A DNA stretch of 64,000 nucleotides, from NCBI GenBank assembly GCA_024234875.1, contig JACKNM010000021.1:17889-81888 (forward strand). Direction: 5' to 3'. A program made the translations under genes and the position numbers. Position 1 is the stretch's first letter, and each line of letters opens with the position of its first letter. This DNA is from Ectothiorhodospiraceae bacterium (GTDB lineage: Bacteria > Pseudomonadota > Gammaproteobacteria > HK1). Under the pieces are notes generated by a model. The model searched no databases and was not told the DNA's origin. It saw nothing but the letters and a program-made list of their open reading frames with translations. This document shows, one piece after another, positions 17,190-27,800 of this stretch.

Positions 17190-17774
17190 GTGTCCTTGCC
17201 CAGCTCGCCCCCCGGTCCCACCCCGGGCCGACTCATCTGGATCGACCTGGAGATGACCGGGCTGGATCCCGACCGTGACCGCATCCTCGAGGTGGCGACC
17301 ATCGTCACCGACTCCGACCTCTCGATCCTCGCCGAGGGGCCGGTGCTGGCGGTCTGGCAGCCACCCGACATCCTGGCCGGGATGGACGAGTGGAACACCA
17401 CCACCCATGGCCGGTCCGGGCTCGTCGAGCGGGTGAGCGACAGCACCTGCACCGAGGCCGAGGCGGAGCGCCGCACGCTGGACTTCCTCGAGGCGTGGGT
17501 GGGGCCGGGGACGTCGCCGATGTGCGGCAACAGCATCTGTCAGGACCGGCGCTTCCTCTACCGGTGGATGCCGACGCTCGAGCGGTATTTCCACTACCGC
17601 AATCTCGACGTCAGCACCGTCAAGGAGCTCTGCCGGCGATGGGCGCCCGACGTCGCCGCGAGCGTGCGAAAGGCCGCGACCCATCGCGCGCTCGACGACA
17701 TCCGCGAGTCGATCGCGGAGCTCGAGCACTACCGCTCGCACTTCATCCGGCCCGAGTGCCGGGGGGCGCCTTGA
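17190..17774 (+). CDS. orn: Oligoribonuclease
   Basis: Orn is the 3'-5' exonuclease that degrades two- to five-nucleotide RNAs and pGpG, the end product of c-di-GMP breakdown. The 194-residue DEDDh protein shows the first acidic pair in IWIDLEMTGLDP (about residues 16-27), the second block MCGNSICQDRRFL and the final histidine/aspartate in THRALDDIRESI. The GTG at 17190 is used, as in a GC-rich genome. Its stop overlaps the TTG start of nnr. Confidence 0.95.
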   Translation: MSLPSSPPGPTPGRLIWIDLEMTGLDPDRDRILEVATIVTDSDLSILAEGPVLAVWQPPDILAGMDEWNTTTHGRSGLVERVSDSTCTEAEAERRTLDFLEAWVGPGTSPMCGNSICQDRRFLYRWMPTLERYFHYRNLDVSTVKELCRRWAPDVAASVRKAATHRALDDIRESIAELEHYRSHFIRPECRGAP

Positions 17775-19342
17775 CCGCGAACGCCGGCCGCGGCGGCGCG
17801 GCACTGGCCCGCAGCCTGTATCGCGCCGCCGAGGTGCGCGAGCTCGATCGGCGCCTGATCGAGGAGCACGGCACCCCGGCCATCGACCTCATGGAGCGGG
17901 CGGCGGCGGGCGCGCTCGACCATGCGCGCGCGCTCTGGCCGCGTGCCCGCCGTCTGGCGGTGGTCTGCGGCACCGGCAACAACGGTGGTGACGGGTTGGT
18001 GCTCGCGCGCATGGCGCGTGCGCTGGGTCTGCACGCCGACGTGGTGCTCGTCGGTGACCCGGCGCGCCTGGCGCCCACCGCGGCGGAGGCGGGACGCCGG
18101 TTGGAGGCGACCGGGCCTCGACCGGATGTGGTTGCCGTCGACGCCAGCGCGGCCGACGTCGCCCGTGCCATGCGCGCGGTGCTCGAGCCGGCCGACCTGG
18201 TGGTCGACGGCCTGCTCGGCACCGGCCTCGACCGCGAGGTGCGCGGCGCCCATCGCGCGGTCATCGACGCCGTCAACGAGGCGGGGCGGCCGGTGCTCGC
18301 GCTCGACCTCCCCTCTGGCCTGCACGCCGACACCGGACGGGTCCTCGGCGTCGCGGTCCACGCCGCCGCCACCATCACCTTCATCGCGCTGAAGAGCGGG
18401 CTGTTCACCGGTCGCGCCCGCGACCACACCGGCCCCGTCCATCTCGACACCCTCGGTGCGCCGCCGTCGGCGCATCGCGGGCTCCCGGTCGCGGCCTGGC
18501 TCGATTCCTTCGAGACGGTGCGCGGCGGGCTCCCGCGCCGGCGGCCGGCGGCCCACAAGGGCGACCTCGGCCACGTCCTGGTCATCGGTGGCGACCACGG
18601 CTACGCCGGCGCGGTGCGCCTCGCGGCCGAGGCGGCCTTGCGTAGCGGGGCCGGCCTGGTGAGCGTCGCCACCCGTGCCGACCACGTCGGCGCGATCGTC
18701 TCCGCCCGGCCCGAGGTGATGGTGCGCGGGGTCGACGGCCCGACCGACCTCGAGCCACTGCTCGAGCGAGCGACGGTATTGGCGGTCGGCCCCGGGCTCG
18801 GCCACGCACCCTGGGGGCGCCGCCTGCTCGAGCGGGCCCTGGTGGCGCGCGTGCCGCGGGTGGTCGACGCGGACGGGTTGAACCTGCTCGCCGAGCGCGG
18901 TGCGCGCGCCGGCGGCGAGGGCGCGCCGCCGACCGTCATCACGCCGCATCCCGGCGAGGCGGGTCGACTCCTCGGCCAGCCCACCCGCGACGTCGAGCAC
19001 GACCGCTTCGCCGCCGCCGCCGAGCTCGCGCGCCGCCACCATGCGGTGGTGGTGCTCAAGGGCGCGGGAACGGTGGTGCAGGGCCCGGGCGCGCTGCCGG
19101 CAGTCTGTGCCGACGGCAACCCCGGCATGGCGAGCGCCGGGATGGGCGACGTCCTCACCGGCGTCATCGCCGCGCTGCTGGCCCAGGGTCTCGACGCGCT
19201 CGCCGCGGCGCGAGTCGGGGTATGTCTGCACGGCGCCGCCGGCGACCTCGCCGCCGGCGACGGTCAGGCCGGACTCCTCGCCAGCGATCTGTTCGTGCCG
19301 CTGCGTGGCCTGGTCGACGGTGGACGTGCGCCGGCTCGCTGA
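17771..19342 (+). CDS. nnr: Bifunctional NAD(P)HX epimerase/dehydratase
   Basis: This enzyme repairs hydrated NADH and NADPH. The N-terminal epimerase domain (about residues 10-215) contains CGTGNNGGDGLVLAR. The C-terminal ADP/ATP-dependent dehydratase (about 235-523) contains the ribokinase-like NPGMASAGMGDVLTG. At 523 residues it has the usual fused length. The start is taken as TTG 17771, overlapping the orn stop by three bases, because no ATG or GTG precedes the conserved YRAAEVRELDR at a sensible distance. The last 23 bases overlap tsaE. Confidence 0.94.
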   Translation: MTANAGRGGAALARSLYRAAEVRELDRRLIEEHGTPAIDLMERAAAGALDHARALWPRARRLAVVCGTGNNGGDGLVLARMARALGLHADVVLVGDPARLAPTAAEAGRRLEATGPRPDVVAVDASAADVARAMRAVLEPADLVVDGLLGTGLDREVRGAHRAVIDAVNEAGRPVLALDLPSGLHADTGRVLGVAVHAAATITFIALKSGLFTGRARDHTGPVHLDTLGAPPSAHRGLPVAAWLDSFETVRGGLPRRRPAAHKGDLGHVLVIGGDHGYAGAVRLAAEAALRSGAGLVSVATRADHVGAIVSARPEVMVRGVDGPTDLEPLLERATVLAVGPGLGHAPWGRRLLERALVARVPRVVDADGLNLLAERGARAGGEGAPPTVITPHPGEAGRLLGQPTRDVEHDRFAAAAELARRHHAVVVLKGAGTVVQGPGALPAVCADGNPGMASAGMGDVLTGVIAALLAQGLDALAAARVGVCLHGAAGDLAAGDGQAGLLASDLFVPLRGLVDGGRAPAR

Positions 19343-19820
19343 CCCGGCGGCCACCACCGCGCTCGGGACCTGGCTCGGTCGGGGGCTCGCCGACGCCGCG
19401 GCCGCTCGCGGGCCGGGAGCCCTGCTGGTCGCCCTGCACGGGCCGCTCGGTGCCGGCAAGACCACGCTCACCCGGGGCCTGCTCCGCGCCTTCGGTCATC
19501 AGGGCGCGGTGCGCTCACCGACCTACACCCTCGTCGAGCCCTACGAGCTCGGCGCGCGCAGCGTCCATCACCTCGACCTCTACCGGGTCGCCGATCCGGA
19601 CGAGCTCGAGCACCTCGGCCTGCGCGACCTCCTCGGTGAGCCCGCGGCGGTCTGCGTCGTGGAATGGGCCGAGCGTGGGGAGGGCTGGCTTCCCGCGGCG
19701 GACATCGAGGTGACGCTCGCCATCGACGGTGAGGGCCGGCGGGCGACGGTTCGGGCCGGCTCGCCGCGTGGGGCGGCGGTGCTCGCGGCCGCCGACCGCG
19801 GGCCGGAGGCCGGCGCCTGA
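19320..19820 (+). CDS. tsaE: tRNA threonylcarbamoyladenosine biosynthesis protein TsaE
   Basis: TsaE is the small ATPase of the TsaBDE complex that makes t6A37 in tRNA. The 166-residue protein has the Walker A motif GPLGAGKTTLTRGLL and the family block SPTYTLVEPY followed by HHLDLYRV and CVVEWAER. The GTG at 19320 lies inside the end of nnr, so the genes are coupled; a GTG six bases later is an alternative. Gene order nnr-tsaE-amidase is a standard gammaproteobacterial arrangement. Confidence 0.93.
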   Translation: MDVRRLADPAATTALGTWLGRGLADAAAARGPGALLVALHGPLGAGKTTLTRGLLRAFGHQGAVRSPTYTLVEPYELGARSVHHLDLYRVADPDELEHLGLRDLLGEPAAVCVVEWAERGEGWLPAADIEVTLAIDGEGRRATVRAGSPRGAAVLAAADRGPEAGA

Positions 19821-19949
19821 CCTGAGGTCCCTGGCGAGATCGCTGCCGCAGATGTGAGCCAGCTCTTCGTTTCGATTCTAGGAACTTGCAATAAGCTCAG
19901 GAATCAATTAGAAAATCGACATCTCGTCGCGATCTGGCCAGACATCGGG

Positions 19950-21228
19950 ATGACGCGAGTCGCGGGGTTGCTGCTGCTTCTACTCGCCGTGGCCTGTGCG
20001 CATGCACAGGTCATCGTGGGTGGCGTGCGCACCTGGCCGGCGCCGGATCACACCCGGGTGGTGATCGACATCGACGGGCCGGTCGAGCACTCGGTGTTCG
20101 TGCTCCATGCGCCGGAGCGGGTGGTGGTGGACCTCCGCCGGGCGCGCCTCGGCGGCTCGGTCGACCGCGGGGCCGACGACGGCGGGCTGCTCAAGCGCGT
20201 GCGTGGTGCCGGGCGCGGCTCGGGCGATGTGCGCATCGTGCTGGAGACCGCCTCGGCGGTGCGACCGCGCAGCTTCCTGCTCAAGCCGAACGCGAAGTAC
20301 GGTCACCGCCTGGTGGTCGACCTCCTGCCGCAGTCGGCCGGACCGGCCTCGCGCGCGGCCCGCGGCGGCGAGGTCCGCTTGCGTGACGTGGTGGTGGCCA
20401 TCGACGCCGGGCACGGCGGTGAGGACCCGGGGGCCATCGGCTCTGGTGGCACGCGCGAGAAGGACGTGGTGCTCGCGGTCGCACGCCGGCTCGAGGCGCT
20501 GCTGCGCAGCGAGCGTGGCATGCGGCCGTTGCTGGTGCGCGAGGGGGACTACTACCTCGGCCTGCGACGGCGCATGGAGGTCGCGCGCGAGGGTCGGGCC
20601 GACCTCTTCGTCTCGATCCACGCCGACTCCTTCAACGACAGCCGCGTGCGCGGCTCGTCGGTGTTCGTGCTCTCGCGGCGCGGGGCGAGTAGCGAGGCCG
20701 CGCGCTGGCTGGCCGAGCAGGAGAACGCGGCCGACCTGGTCGGCGGGGTCTCGCTCGACGACAAGGACGAGCTGCTCGCCTCGGTCCTGCTCGACCTCTC
20801 TCAGACCGCGACCCTCAGCGCCAGCACCGAGGTCGGGAGCCGGGTGCTGGAGCGCCTCCAGGGCAGTGGGGCGGCTGCACAAGCGCCAGGTCAGGCGCGC
20901 CGGCTTCATGTGCTGAAGGTCCCCGGACATCCCGTCGATCCTGGTCGAGACCGCGTTCACCATCCAGCCCGAGCGAGGGCGGCGGCTGAACGACGCGGCA
21001 CCGGCAGTCGCTGGCCAGGCGATTCTCGAGGCGTGCGCGTGGGGCGCTTCCGGCGCAACGCGCCGCGGAATTTCGATGCTCGCCAGCCCGCCTTACATGG
21101 TCGAGCCAGAGGATACCCTGTCGGCGATCGCCTCGCGCCTACCGGGTATGCGATAGCCGATCTGCGAGAAGCGCCAACGGCAAAGCGCGACACTGCGCTG
21201 CGTCGGCGAGACCCTGATGATTCCCTGA
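19950..21228 (+). CDS. amiB: N-acetylmuramoyl-L-alanine amidase with AMIN and LysM domains (3' part frameshifted)
   Basis: This periplasmic amidase splits septal peptidoglycan during cell division. It has a signal peptide (residues 1-20), an AMIN domain (about 22-125) and an Amidase_3 domain with zinc ligands in IDAGHGGEDPGAIG, GTREKDVVLAVA and SIHADS. The frame is clean to about 20865, then breaks. Reading on needs shifts near 20866, 20912 and 20925 to give HKRQVRRAGFM and DIPSILVETAFTIQPE, which holds the catalytic Glu. Further shifts lead to a LysM repeat (EPEDTLSAIASR, then ANGK and GETLMIP) ending at TGA 21226-21228. The open frame that runs to 21500 is an artefact of these shifts. AmiB versus AmiC is judged from the LysM tail and the position after tsaE. 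Confidence 0.8.
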
Positions 21229-21245
21229 CCGGTCGGGCTGCGAGG

Positions 21246-21898
21246 TCACGCCGACGTGGCGAGCAGCTCCGCGCACTCTCCACCGAGCCGCGCCGCAGCA
21301 GCAGCCAGAGCGCGAGGCCGCCACCAGCGCCAGAGCACGGTCGCGCGCATGCCGGCGAGCAGCAGCGCCCGGATGCGCTCAGCGTGGGCGCGGTCAGCGA
21401 GCACCCGCGGGTCGCCTCGCACCAGGATGCACGCGGGCCACCCAGGGCTGATGGTCGGTCGGCCTGGATCATAGCCGGGGTTGGCGCGACCACGTTGTGA
21501 TAGTCGAAAGGGCCCATTTCAACTGGCAATTACGTGCGACCTCCGAGGCCCGTCGCGCGGCGTCGCGCAGGTCGTCACGCCAGGCAGAGACGTCGCTCCA
21601 GGTCATCAGGCTCGCGCCGTAGCGTGGCGATCTCCACCTCGGGCCCCACCCTCACGGGCGAGTTGGCGAAGCACACGGTCTCGGCGAGGCGTAGCCGAGC
21701 CGGTGAGTCGAGCACTATGCTCGACCGGCTGATCGATAACGCAGCACACTTTTTCCATGCAGACCCGCAGCGCCACCGAGTCACAGCACCCGTCTCGGAG
21801 CACGTCGCTGCCTGTGCGCGCCGCCTGGAAGATCCCGGCCACCGCGAGCACCGTTGGGTGAGGGGTGAGGCAAACGCCACCGCCTGACCCTCGGTCAT
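21246..21898 (-). pseudogene. hflD: HflD (DUF489) gene, broken by frameshifts
   Basis: No single frame is open, but merged frames give HflD landmarks in order. They are AVAGIFQAARTGSDVL (about 21820-21865), LRDAARRASEVA (about 21545-21580), DYHNVVA, and RIRALLLAGMRATVLWR (about 21330-21382), followed by the family's arginine-rich end and a TGA at 21246-21248. HflD is a peripheral membrane protein identified as a lysogenisation factor; it is almost always downstream of mnmA, as here. The ATG at 21898 overlaps the mnmA stop (ATGA). Conserved residues with many indels suggest base-calling error, not true decay. Confidence 0.68.
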
Positions 21899-23050
21899 CG
21901 CGCCGGCCCGTCGACGGCGGACCCAGCGACGTCGATGACCGCGCCGCCAGGGGGCATTCCCCGTCGTGGTAGAGGCACCGACTGCCCCGGCAGCCGCCCT
22001 GCGGCCTCGAAGCGCCGTGAGTGCATCCCCGGCGCTCGCCACCGGTGCACAGCTGGGCAACTGGCGGTGACGAATCCGCGCCGTGCACTGCAGTGCGCTT
22101 GATGGTGGCGTGTCGCCGACCCAGGACAGGTCCGACGCGGTGAGCCGGTCGGGGCTGGCCGCAGAACGCAGGGTGGTCGGCGCCCTGGGTCGCAAGCACG
22201 TTCGTCGCCTGCTCGCTTGGCGACCACGTACCAGGGAGTTGCCGCTCGAGCCCGCTCGGCCGCCGATACCGAAGACCGCGGCGCTGGCCGATGGTATGAA
22301 GGCGAAGGCCAGGTGCTCGCCGATCTCGCCCGATTCCTCAGGATCGCGGATCGGTGGTCAACTCGGGGGGCGAGCGGGCCAGGAAGGCGCGAGAGCAGCT
22401 GCTTTCGCCGATGAAGCAGATCCCCGGTGTCGGGCCGCTCGCTGGGCGCAGGAAGCCCGGCGTCGCCAGGCCAACCGCCGCACCTGCGACTTCTGCAGGT
22501 GCCCCGACCGGGAACAGCGCGTGTCGCAGTGCGCACAATCGAGCAGTGGAAATGAGTCTGGTCCTTGGCAGGCGTCAGCTTTGACCAGCAGCAGTGGCTG
22601 CCCGGCGTCGTGCCCGGTCGAGCCGGGCGGCGTAGTAATCAGTGGCGACTTTGGTCGGCGCCGGGATCGCCCAGGCGATATCGCCAGAGATAGAACGACC
22701 TCGCGATTGCACAGGACGACGTCAGGGTTGGGGTGCGTCCGGCCCGATGCTCTCAACGAGAAGCGCTCAGACACGCGCTCCCAGTAGTCAGCCGACAAGA
22801 TTCTGCCGTGTGCAGAGGCGATCGAGCCGGTCACAGACGCGACTGGCCATCTCGGGTCAGCGGCCGCGGCGCAGTGCCGTCGCGGTCGTCCTCCTCAGTT
22901 CTTGGCGAATAACGCGCGCTCTGCACCCGGCGCGGGTCGGCAACAACGCCGCGACCGCGGAGTCGGCGCCGCCGACAGCGCGAGCGAAGACGCTTAGCGC
23001 AGGGGCTCGCCGCGCCCAGCCAGGACGCGTCGTACGCTTGAAGCTGCCAT
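21895..23050 (-). pseudogene. mnmA: tRNA-specific 2-thiouridylase MnmA gene, broken by frameshifts
   Basis: MnmA thiolates U34 of tRNAs for Glu, Gln and Lys. Fragments in three frames line up with the family in order: a PP-loop remnant GGADSAVAALL (about 22960-23000), SADYWERV (about 22790), TPNPDV then LCNRE (about 22740), GICFIGE (about 22420), GQRRGL-type sequence, PWYVVAKR (about 22220), TASDLSWVGD (about 22130), RIRHRQ (about 22070) and GGAVID near the end. Estimated length of about 385 codons fits the family. At least a dozen indels and some substitutions are needed. The start ATG at 23050 is approximate. Confidence 0.75.
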
Positions 23051-23345
23051 CGTGGTGGTGAGTCGCCGCGGGCGGACCCCAGCGCACTGAGTCTCGTGTC
23101 GAGCAGCAGATGGATGGCGGACTCTATCACAGCCGCCGGAGACGTCGCCAGCGGGCACCGTCCCCTGCCGGTCGGCGGCCGCGGACCGCCACCGGTCTCC
23201 AGGCGTGGCGGGGTGAACAATCGTGTCGCAGGTGGCGCCAGGGGCGCCGGGCGGTGGGCGAAACTACAGTGGAGTCCGGTGATCGACGTCGTGAACGGTG
23301 CGGGCGACGGATCACCGCGGAGGACGGCGATGGATCTCGTACCGA
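23051..23345. other. Divergent intergenic region between mnmA and the DUF4126 gene
   Basis: About 300 bases separate the two recoverable gene starts. I see no gene here. The segment TGTGATAGAGT (minus strand, about 23122-23132) resembles a promoter region for mnmA, but indels in this stretch make spacing unreliable. Confidence 0.4.
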
Positions 23346-23349
23346 GACG

Positions 23350-23950
23350 GTAGCCCTGACCATGGGGGCGGCTTGGGCGAGCGGCATCAACCTCTACGCG
23401 CCATCCTGATGCTCGGTCTGATGGGCGCCTACCGGGCACGTGGTGCTGCCGGCGGATCTCGCGCCGCTCACGCATCCGCTAGTCATCAGGGCGGCCAGTT
23501 CATATACTGCGTCAGAGTTCTTCGCCGACAAGGTGCAGAATTGGACACCAGCTGGGACGCGCACACGTTCCTGCGCATCCCGGCGGCGCGGCGCGCTGGC
23601 CGCGGGCGCGGTCAGTGACGTCAACGTCATCGCGCAGGTGGCCGCAGCCCTGTCAGCGGAACCCTGGCGGCCGGCGATCCACGCCACCACCAGGCGGGCG
23701 CCAGGTGATGATCAACACCTCGCCCGAGCCGGTCAGCAGCCAGGTGGCGTCCTGTGTCGGAGAGACGTGGCGGTGTTCAGGGGGCTCTGGGTCTGTCTCA
23801 ACTGCCGTGGGCCTTCGTCGCGCTGCTGGCGGTGTTCACGTCCTCGTCATGGCCTGGTTACTGCCACGGATCTGGCGCAGGGTGATGGTACTCGCGCGCA
23901 CCGTCGAGCTGGCTCGGCATGGTGGGCGAGGAGAGGCACCAGTGGGCTGA
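23350..23950 (+). pseudogene. DUF4126 membrane protein gene, broken by frameshifts
   Basis: Across frames the sequence gives the DUF4126 pattern in order: TMGAAWASGINLYA (about 23359-23400), DLAPLTHPLVI (about 23455-23487), EFFADKV (about 23515-23536), HTFLRIPA (about 23563-23588), AAGAVSDVNVIAQVAAALS (about 23602-23658), INTSPEPVS (about 23709-23735) and MAWLLPRIWRRV (about 23850-23886). Family members are inner-membrane proteins of about 190 residues with no known function. The last frame ends at 23950. This gene is convergent with the DUF4197 gene. Confidence 0.72.
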
Positions 23951-24012
23951 TCGGCGAGCAGGACGGGCTCGCGCGCGGTGCGTGCCCGTCCCGCGTACGT
24001 GCCTGCCGCAGT

Positions 24013-24856
24013 CAGCGGCAGCGCCGAAGACACCTTCTTCAGCAGGTCAGTGCCGCGCGCGAAGCCCAGATGAGCGGATTCGCTTCTCCTCCGCCGCGAT
24101 CATCGCGACAGCCCGTCGAGTGCCTTGTCAGTCACGTAACCGACGTCAGATCCAGCGCCTGCTGGGCGAAATGGCCCGGCCGCCGGACCCACGCGCGGTG
24201 GCACTGGCAGGCGGCAGTGACGCCAGCACGGCGCTGGTCGCCTGCTCGACCAGCGGTCAGCCCTGCGGTGAAAGCTTGTCGCCGACCTTGCGGAAGTACT
24301 GCGTGGCGGCGTCGTCAGGGGCCGGAGAGGGATGCGTTGCGCGTCCTCGACCGTCATCTCGCGGATGGCGTCACCGAGGATCAGGCCTGCCGCTGCGGAA
24401 CCGCCCCCTCGGCGGCCCGGTTCATGGTGGTCCGCAGGCTCGTCGGCGTAGCGGCTGGCCGAAAGTGCGCAGCGCCTTCTCGACCAGTCGCAGGGGATTC
24501 AGGGAATGGGGATCCACGCTCAGGTTGCCGGGAACCCGTCGCCACGTCCGAGCTCGAGCCGCGCTCGGCCCCCTGGGCTAACGCCTCCTTGAGCCCGGAC
24601 CACCACCTCCGAGTCGGTCAGGGCGCGGCGGCAGCCCGTGCCTGACAGACCGGGGACTTGAGCATCGAGGAAGTTGCCGAGCTGCGCGAAGCGACCGTGG
24701 GTGGGGCCGAGGCGGCAACGACGACAGTGGTGGACACCAGGGCACGCAGGCAGGTGCGGCGGCAGATGGTCCAGGGTCACAGGTTGCTCGCTTGGCGGGT
24801 CGGGGCAGTCGGTCGGAAAGTGGTGTGCTCGCGCGACGGCGCTCGGGGTCCCTCAC
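24013..24856 (-). pseudogene. DUF4197 periplasmic protein gene, broken by frameshifts
   Basis: Merged frames reproduce the DUF4197 family: FAQLGNFLD and ALTDSEVV near the N-terminus, LKEALAQGAERG (about 24560-24595), NPLRLVEKALRTFG (about 24465-24510), GDAIREMTVEDAQRI (about 24340-24385), DDAATQYFRKVGDKLSPQ (about 24262-24316), DVGYVTDKALDG (about 24115-24150), and LLKKV with FGAAA at the end. The GTG at 24856 overlaps the yhdP stop (GTGA), so the two genes form an operon. The family is periplasmic and uncharacterised. Confidence 0.7.
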
Positions 24857-27800
24857 GGGCGGTCAGCTCCCTTCGGCGAGGAGGTCGTCGGCGGCGCCGG
24901 GACGCGCTCGATTCGGGGCTCGTCAGCTGCCGGTGATCGTATAATATCGGTAGGCGAAGACCTTGTCGAACGTGGGCGTCGCTGGAGCAGGGTCTCCGGC
25001 GAGCCAGATGGCGGCGATGGCGCGGTCGGCGACACCCGCAGCGTGACCGTCACCTCCTGCTCGTAGTCCTCGGCCACCGGCGGTGCGGCCGCGGCATCGA
25101 TGCAGGCGGCCGGAGCCCTCGATCCGCAGGTCGTTGGGTGTAGGCATTGCCACCCTCGAGCGCGAACGTTCCCTCCATCCGCTCGTAAGGGAAGCCGTCC
25201 TCGAACAGGTCGCTGAAGTCGAACAGCAGCCGCCGTGGGAGCATCGGCAGCATCAGCAGGCTGAACAGCCGGCTGGTGGCGCCGCGGCGAACGTCGGGCA
25301 GTCGGCCGGCGGTGGCTCGAAAGCGCAGCGTCCCGGCGATGGCGTCGAGGCCGAAGTCGAGCGGGGCGCCGGGCCACTCCGCCTCGAGGTCGATGCGCGC
25401 CGCGCCGCCCTCGGCCCCGGACCCCGCGTGGCCGACCGCCGCCAGCAGTGCCTGCAGGCTCTCGCCGTCGACCGCCATGGCGAGCCGTGACCGCTGCCCC
25501 CCGCGGCCCGCGCCCCAGGCGCCGGTGCCGCGCGCCGAGACCCCGGCGCCGTCGATCGCGAGCTCGGTGAGGCGCAGTCCCTCGGGAGTCGGGTCGGTGC
25601 TCAGTCGCAGGTCGCCGAGGGTGCGGCCGTCGATTCGGCAGTCTCCGCAGCGCAGGCGCAGGGCCGGAATCCGTCGCGGGTCGAGCGCGGCCTCGGCGCG
25701 GGTCGGCTCCCGGCCGGCGGACGGTGTCAGGGTCATGGTGAGGCGCGGGAAGTCGACCTGGATCGGGGTTCCCGCGGTTGCCGCTCCGACCTCGATGCGA
25801 CCTTCGGTCGCGGGGCCGACGACCGCCAGCGACCAGCCGTCGCCGCGGTCGCGTCGCGCGCTGATACGGGTCTCTGCCAGCCGCGCCCCGAACAGCTCCA
25901 ACGCGTCGACCCGCACGTCGAGCCCGGTGACGCGGTCGAGCATCGCCCCCGCGGGGGAGCCCCCCGCCGCGGCCGGGGCCGCGGCTCCCGCCACCCGGAA
26001 CCACTCGCCGAGGGGAAGCCGCGAGATCCGGCCACTGACGAGCAGGGCGGCCTGCTCGGGCAACGCCGGCGGCCGCGGGCCGAAGCCGATCTGCCCACGC
26101 TCGAGCTGTGGGTGGCCGTCGGCGTCGGGCACCACGCGAAGGATCGCGCTCACCCGCTCGCCGTAGCGGACGTCGATGATGCGATCACCGTCGGCGGTGA
26201 ACTCGGTCCGCACGCGAAGCGCGGTCGGGTCGGTGAACGACTTGCCGAGCGGAGCCGGAAGCGCCACCCGGACACCGCGAAGCTCCGATTCGACCTCCAC
26301 CAGCGCCAGCCGCTCGCCGCGGGTGCGGCGGTTCGGCACCTCGATGGTGGCCTGCCATCCGGTGGTGCCCTCGATGTGCTCGAGGAACGGCGAGTCGTCC
26401 ACGCGCGGCGACCGCAGCAGGCCAGAGTTGTAGAGGTGGCTGGCGAGGTACGGCCCGGTCGCGCGCCCGCTGACGGTGACCCGGGTCAGGGCGCCGTCGC
26501 GGCTGGGCTGCGCGGTGAGGCGAATCGGCTCGCCGAGGTAGCGCGCCGACACCTCGCTCGCCTCGACCCCGAGGGCGTCGAAGCGAAAGCTGCCGCTCAC
26601 CGCCTCCAGACCCTCGTCCAGACCGGGCAGCCCGACCGCGTTCGCCCGTGCCGTGAGCACCCCCTCGACACGCCCCGGGCTCCCCTTCAGCGGCAGCTCG
26701 AGATCGAGGTCGAGGCTGCTCGCCCCCCGGGCCCGCACCGCGCGGAGGAAGTGATCGAAGCGTGGCGCGAGAGGACTGCGGCGGACGAACTGCGCCCCCT
26801 GCTCGGTGGTGCCGTCGACGCGACCGCGCACCGTCAGCACCGGCTCCGGCGCGCCGACGTCGGCGATTCCGATCTCGGCGCGGGCGATGCGGGCGCCGGA
26901 CACCTGGCCGTCGGTGATGACCGCGGACATCCGGCGGTCGTCGAAGGTGATGTGCCCGCTCGCCTGCGAGATCTCGGGCCAGCCGACGCCGTAGTCGAGC
27001 GTCGCGTCGTGGACGTCGAGACGGGCGGCGATGCGCGGACCGAGCGGCTCCTGGCCGTCGGGCGAGGTCCCCGCGCCACGGCGCAGCTCGACCTCGGCGC
27101 GATCGATCCGACCGGCCACGATGGCGCGCTCGAGCCACTCGACCAGCACCTTCGGGAGCAGCGCGCTCGGCAGATAACGCAGGAGCGGCGGTGCCGCGGT
27201 GTCGTCGATGCGGGCGGCCACGCCGTAGTGCGGAAAGGCTCCGTCGCGCCAGACGGCGTCGCCGCGCAGCGTCATGGCGACGACGTCGTCGGCCACCATC
27301 ACCTCCCGCGCCTCGAGGTGGAAGCCATCGCCGAGGTCGCGCGCCACCAGGCGGCCGCCCTTGATGGCGAGCGCGAGCGCCGGCTCGATCAGACCGCCGG
27401 CATCGCCCTCGATCGACCCCGACTCGAGCGCCACGCGATAGCCCTCCGCGCCGACCGCGACCCGGGCCCGGAGGTCGCGGAGCCGCGGTGCCCGCGGACC
27501 GAGGGTCACCGACTCGGCCTCGATTCGCGCCTCCGCGGTGGTCAGCGCCGCGCCGGCCCGGAGCGTCGCGCGCAGCGCGAGCCCGGTCACCGTGCCCCTC
27601 GCGTCGAGCCCCGCCGGCAGCGAGCCGGGTCGCAGGCCGCGGGCGACGGCGAGGACGTCGGCGATGGCGAGGTGACCGAAGGTGAGGTCGACGACGCTGC
27701 CGTCTTCCAGGGTGGGGTCGGCCTCGATGCGCACGTGCTCGACCCGGGTGCGCGTGCCACCCATCCCGACCACCACGTCGCGGAGGTCCGCGCGGAGTCG

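Noticed and set aside
22083..22787. Plus-strand frames inside the broken region, for example 22083-22787 and 23440-24645
   Set aside because: They are chance frames across error-laden sequence; the recoverable homology is to mnmA, DUF4126 and DUF4197 in mixed frames.
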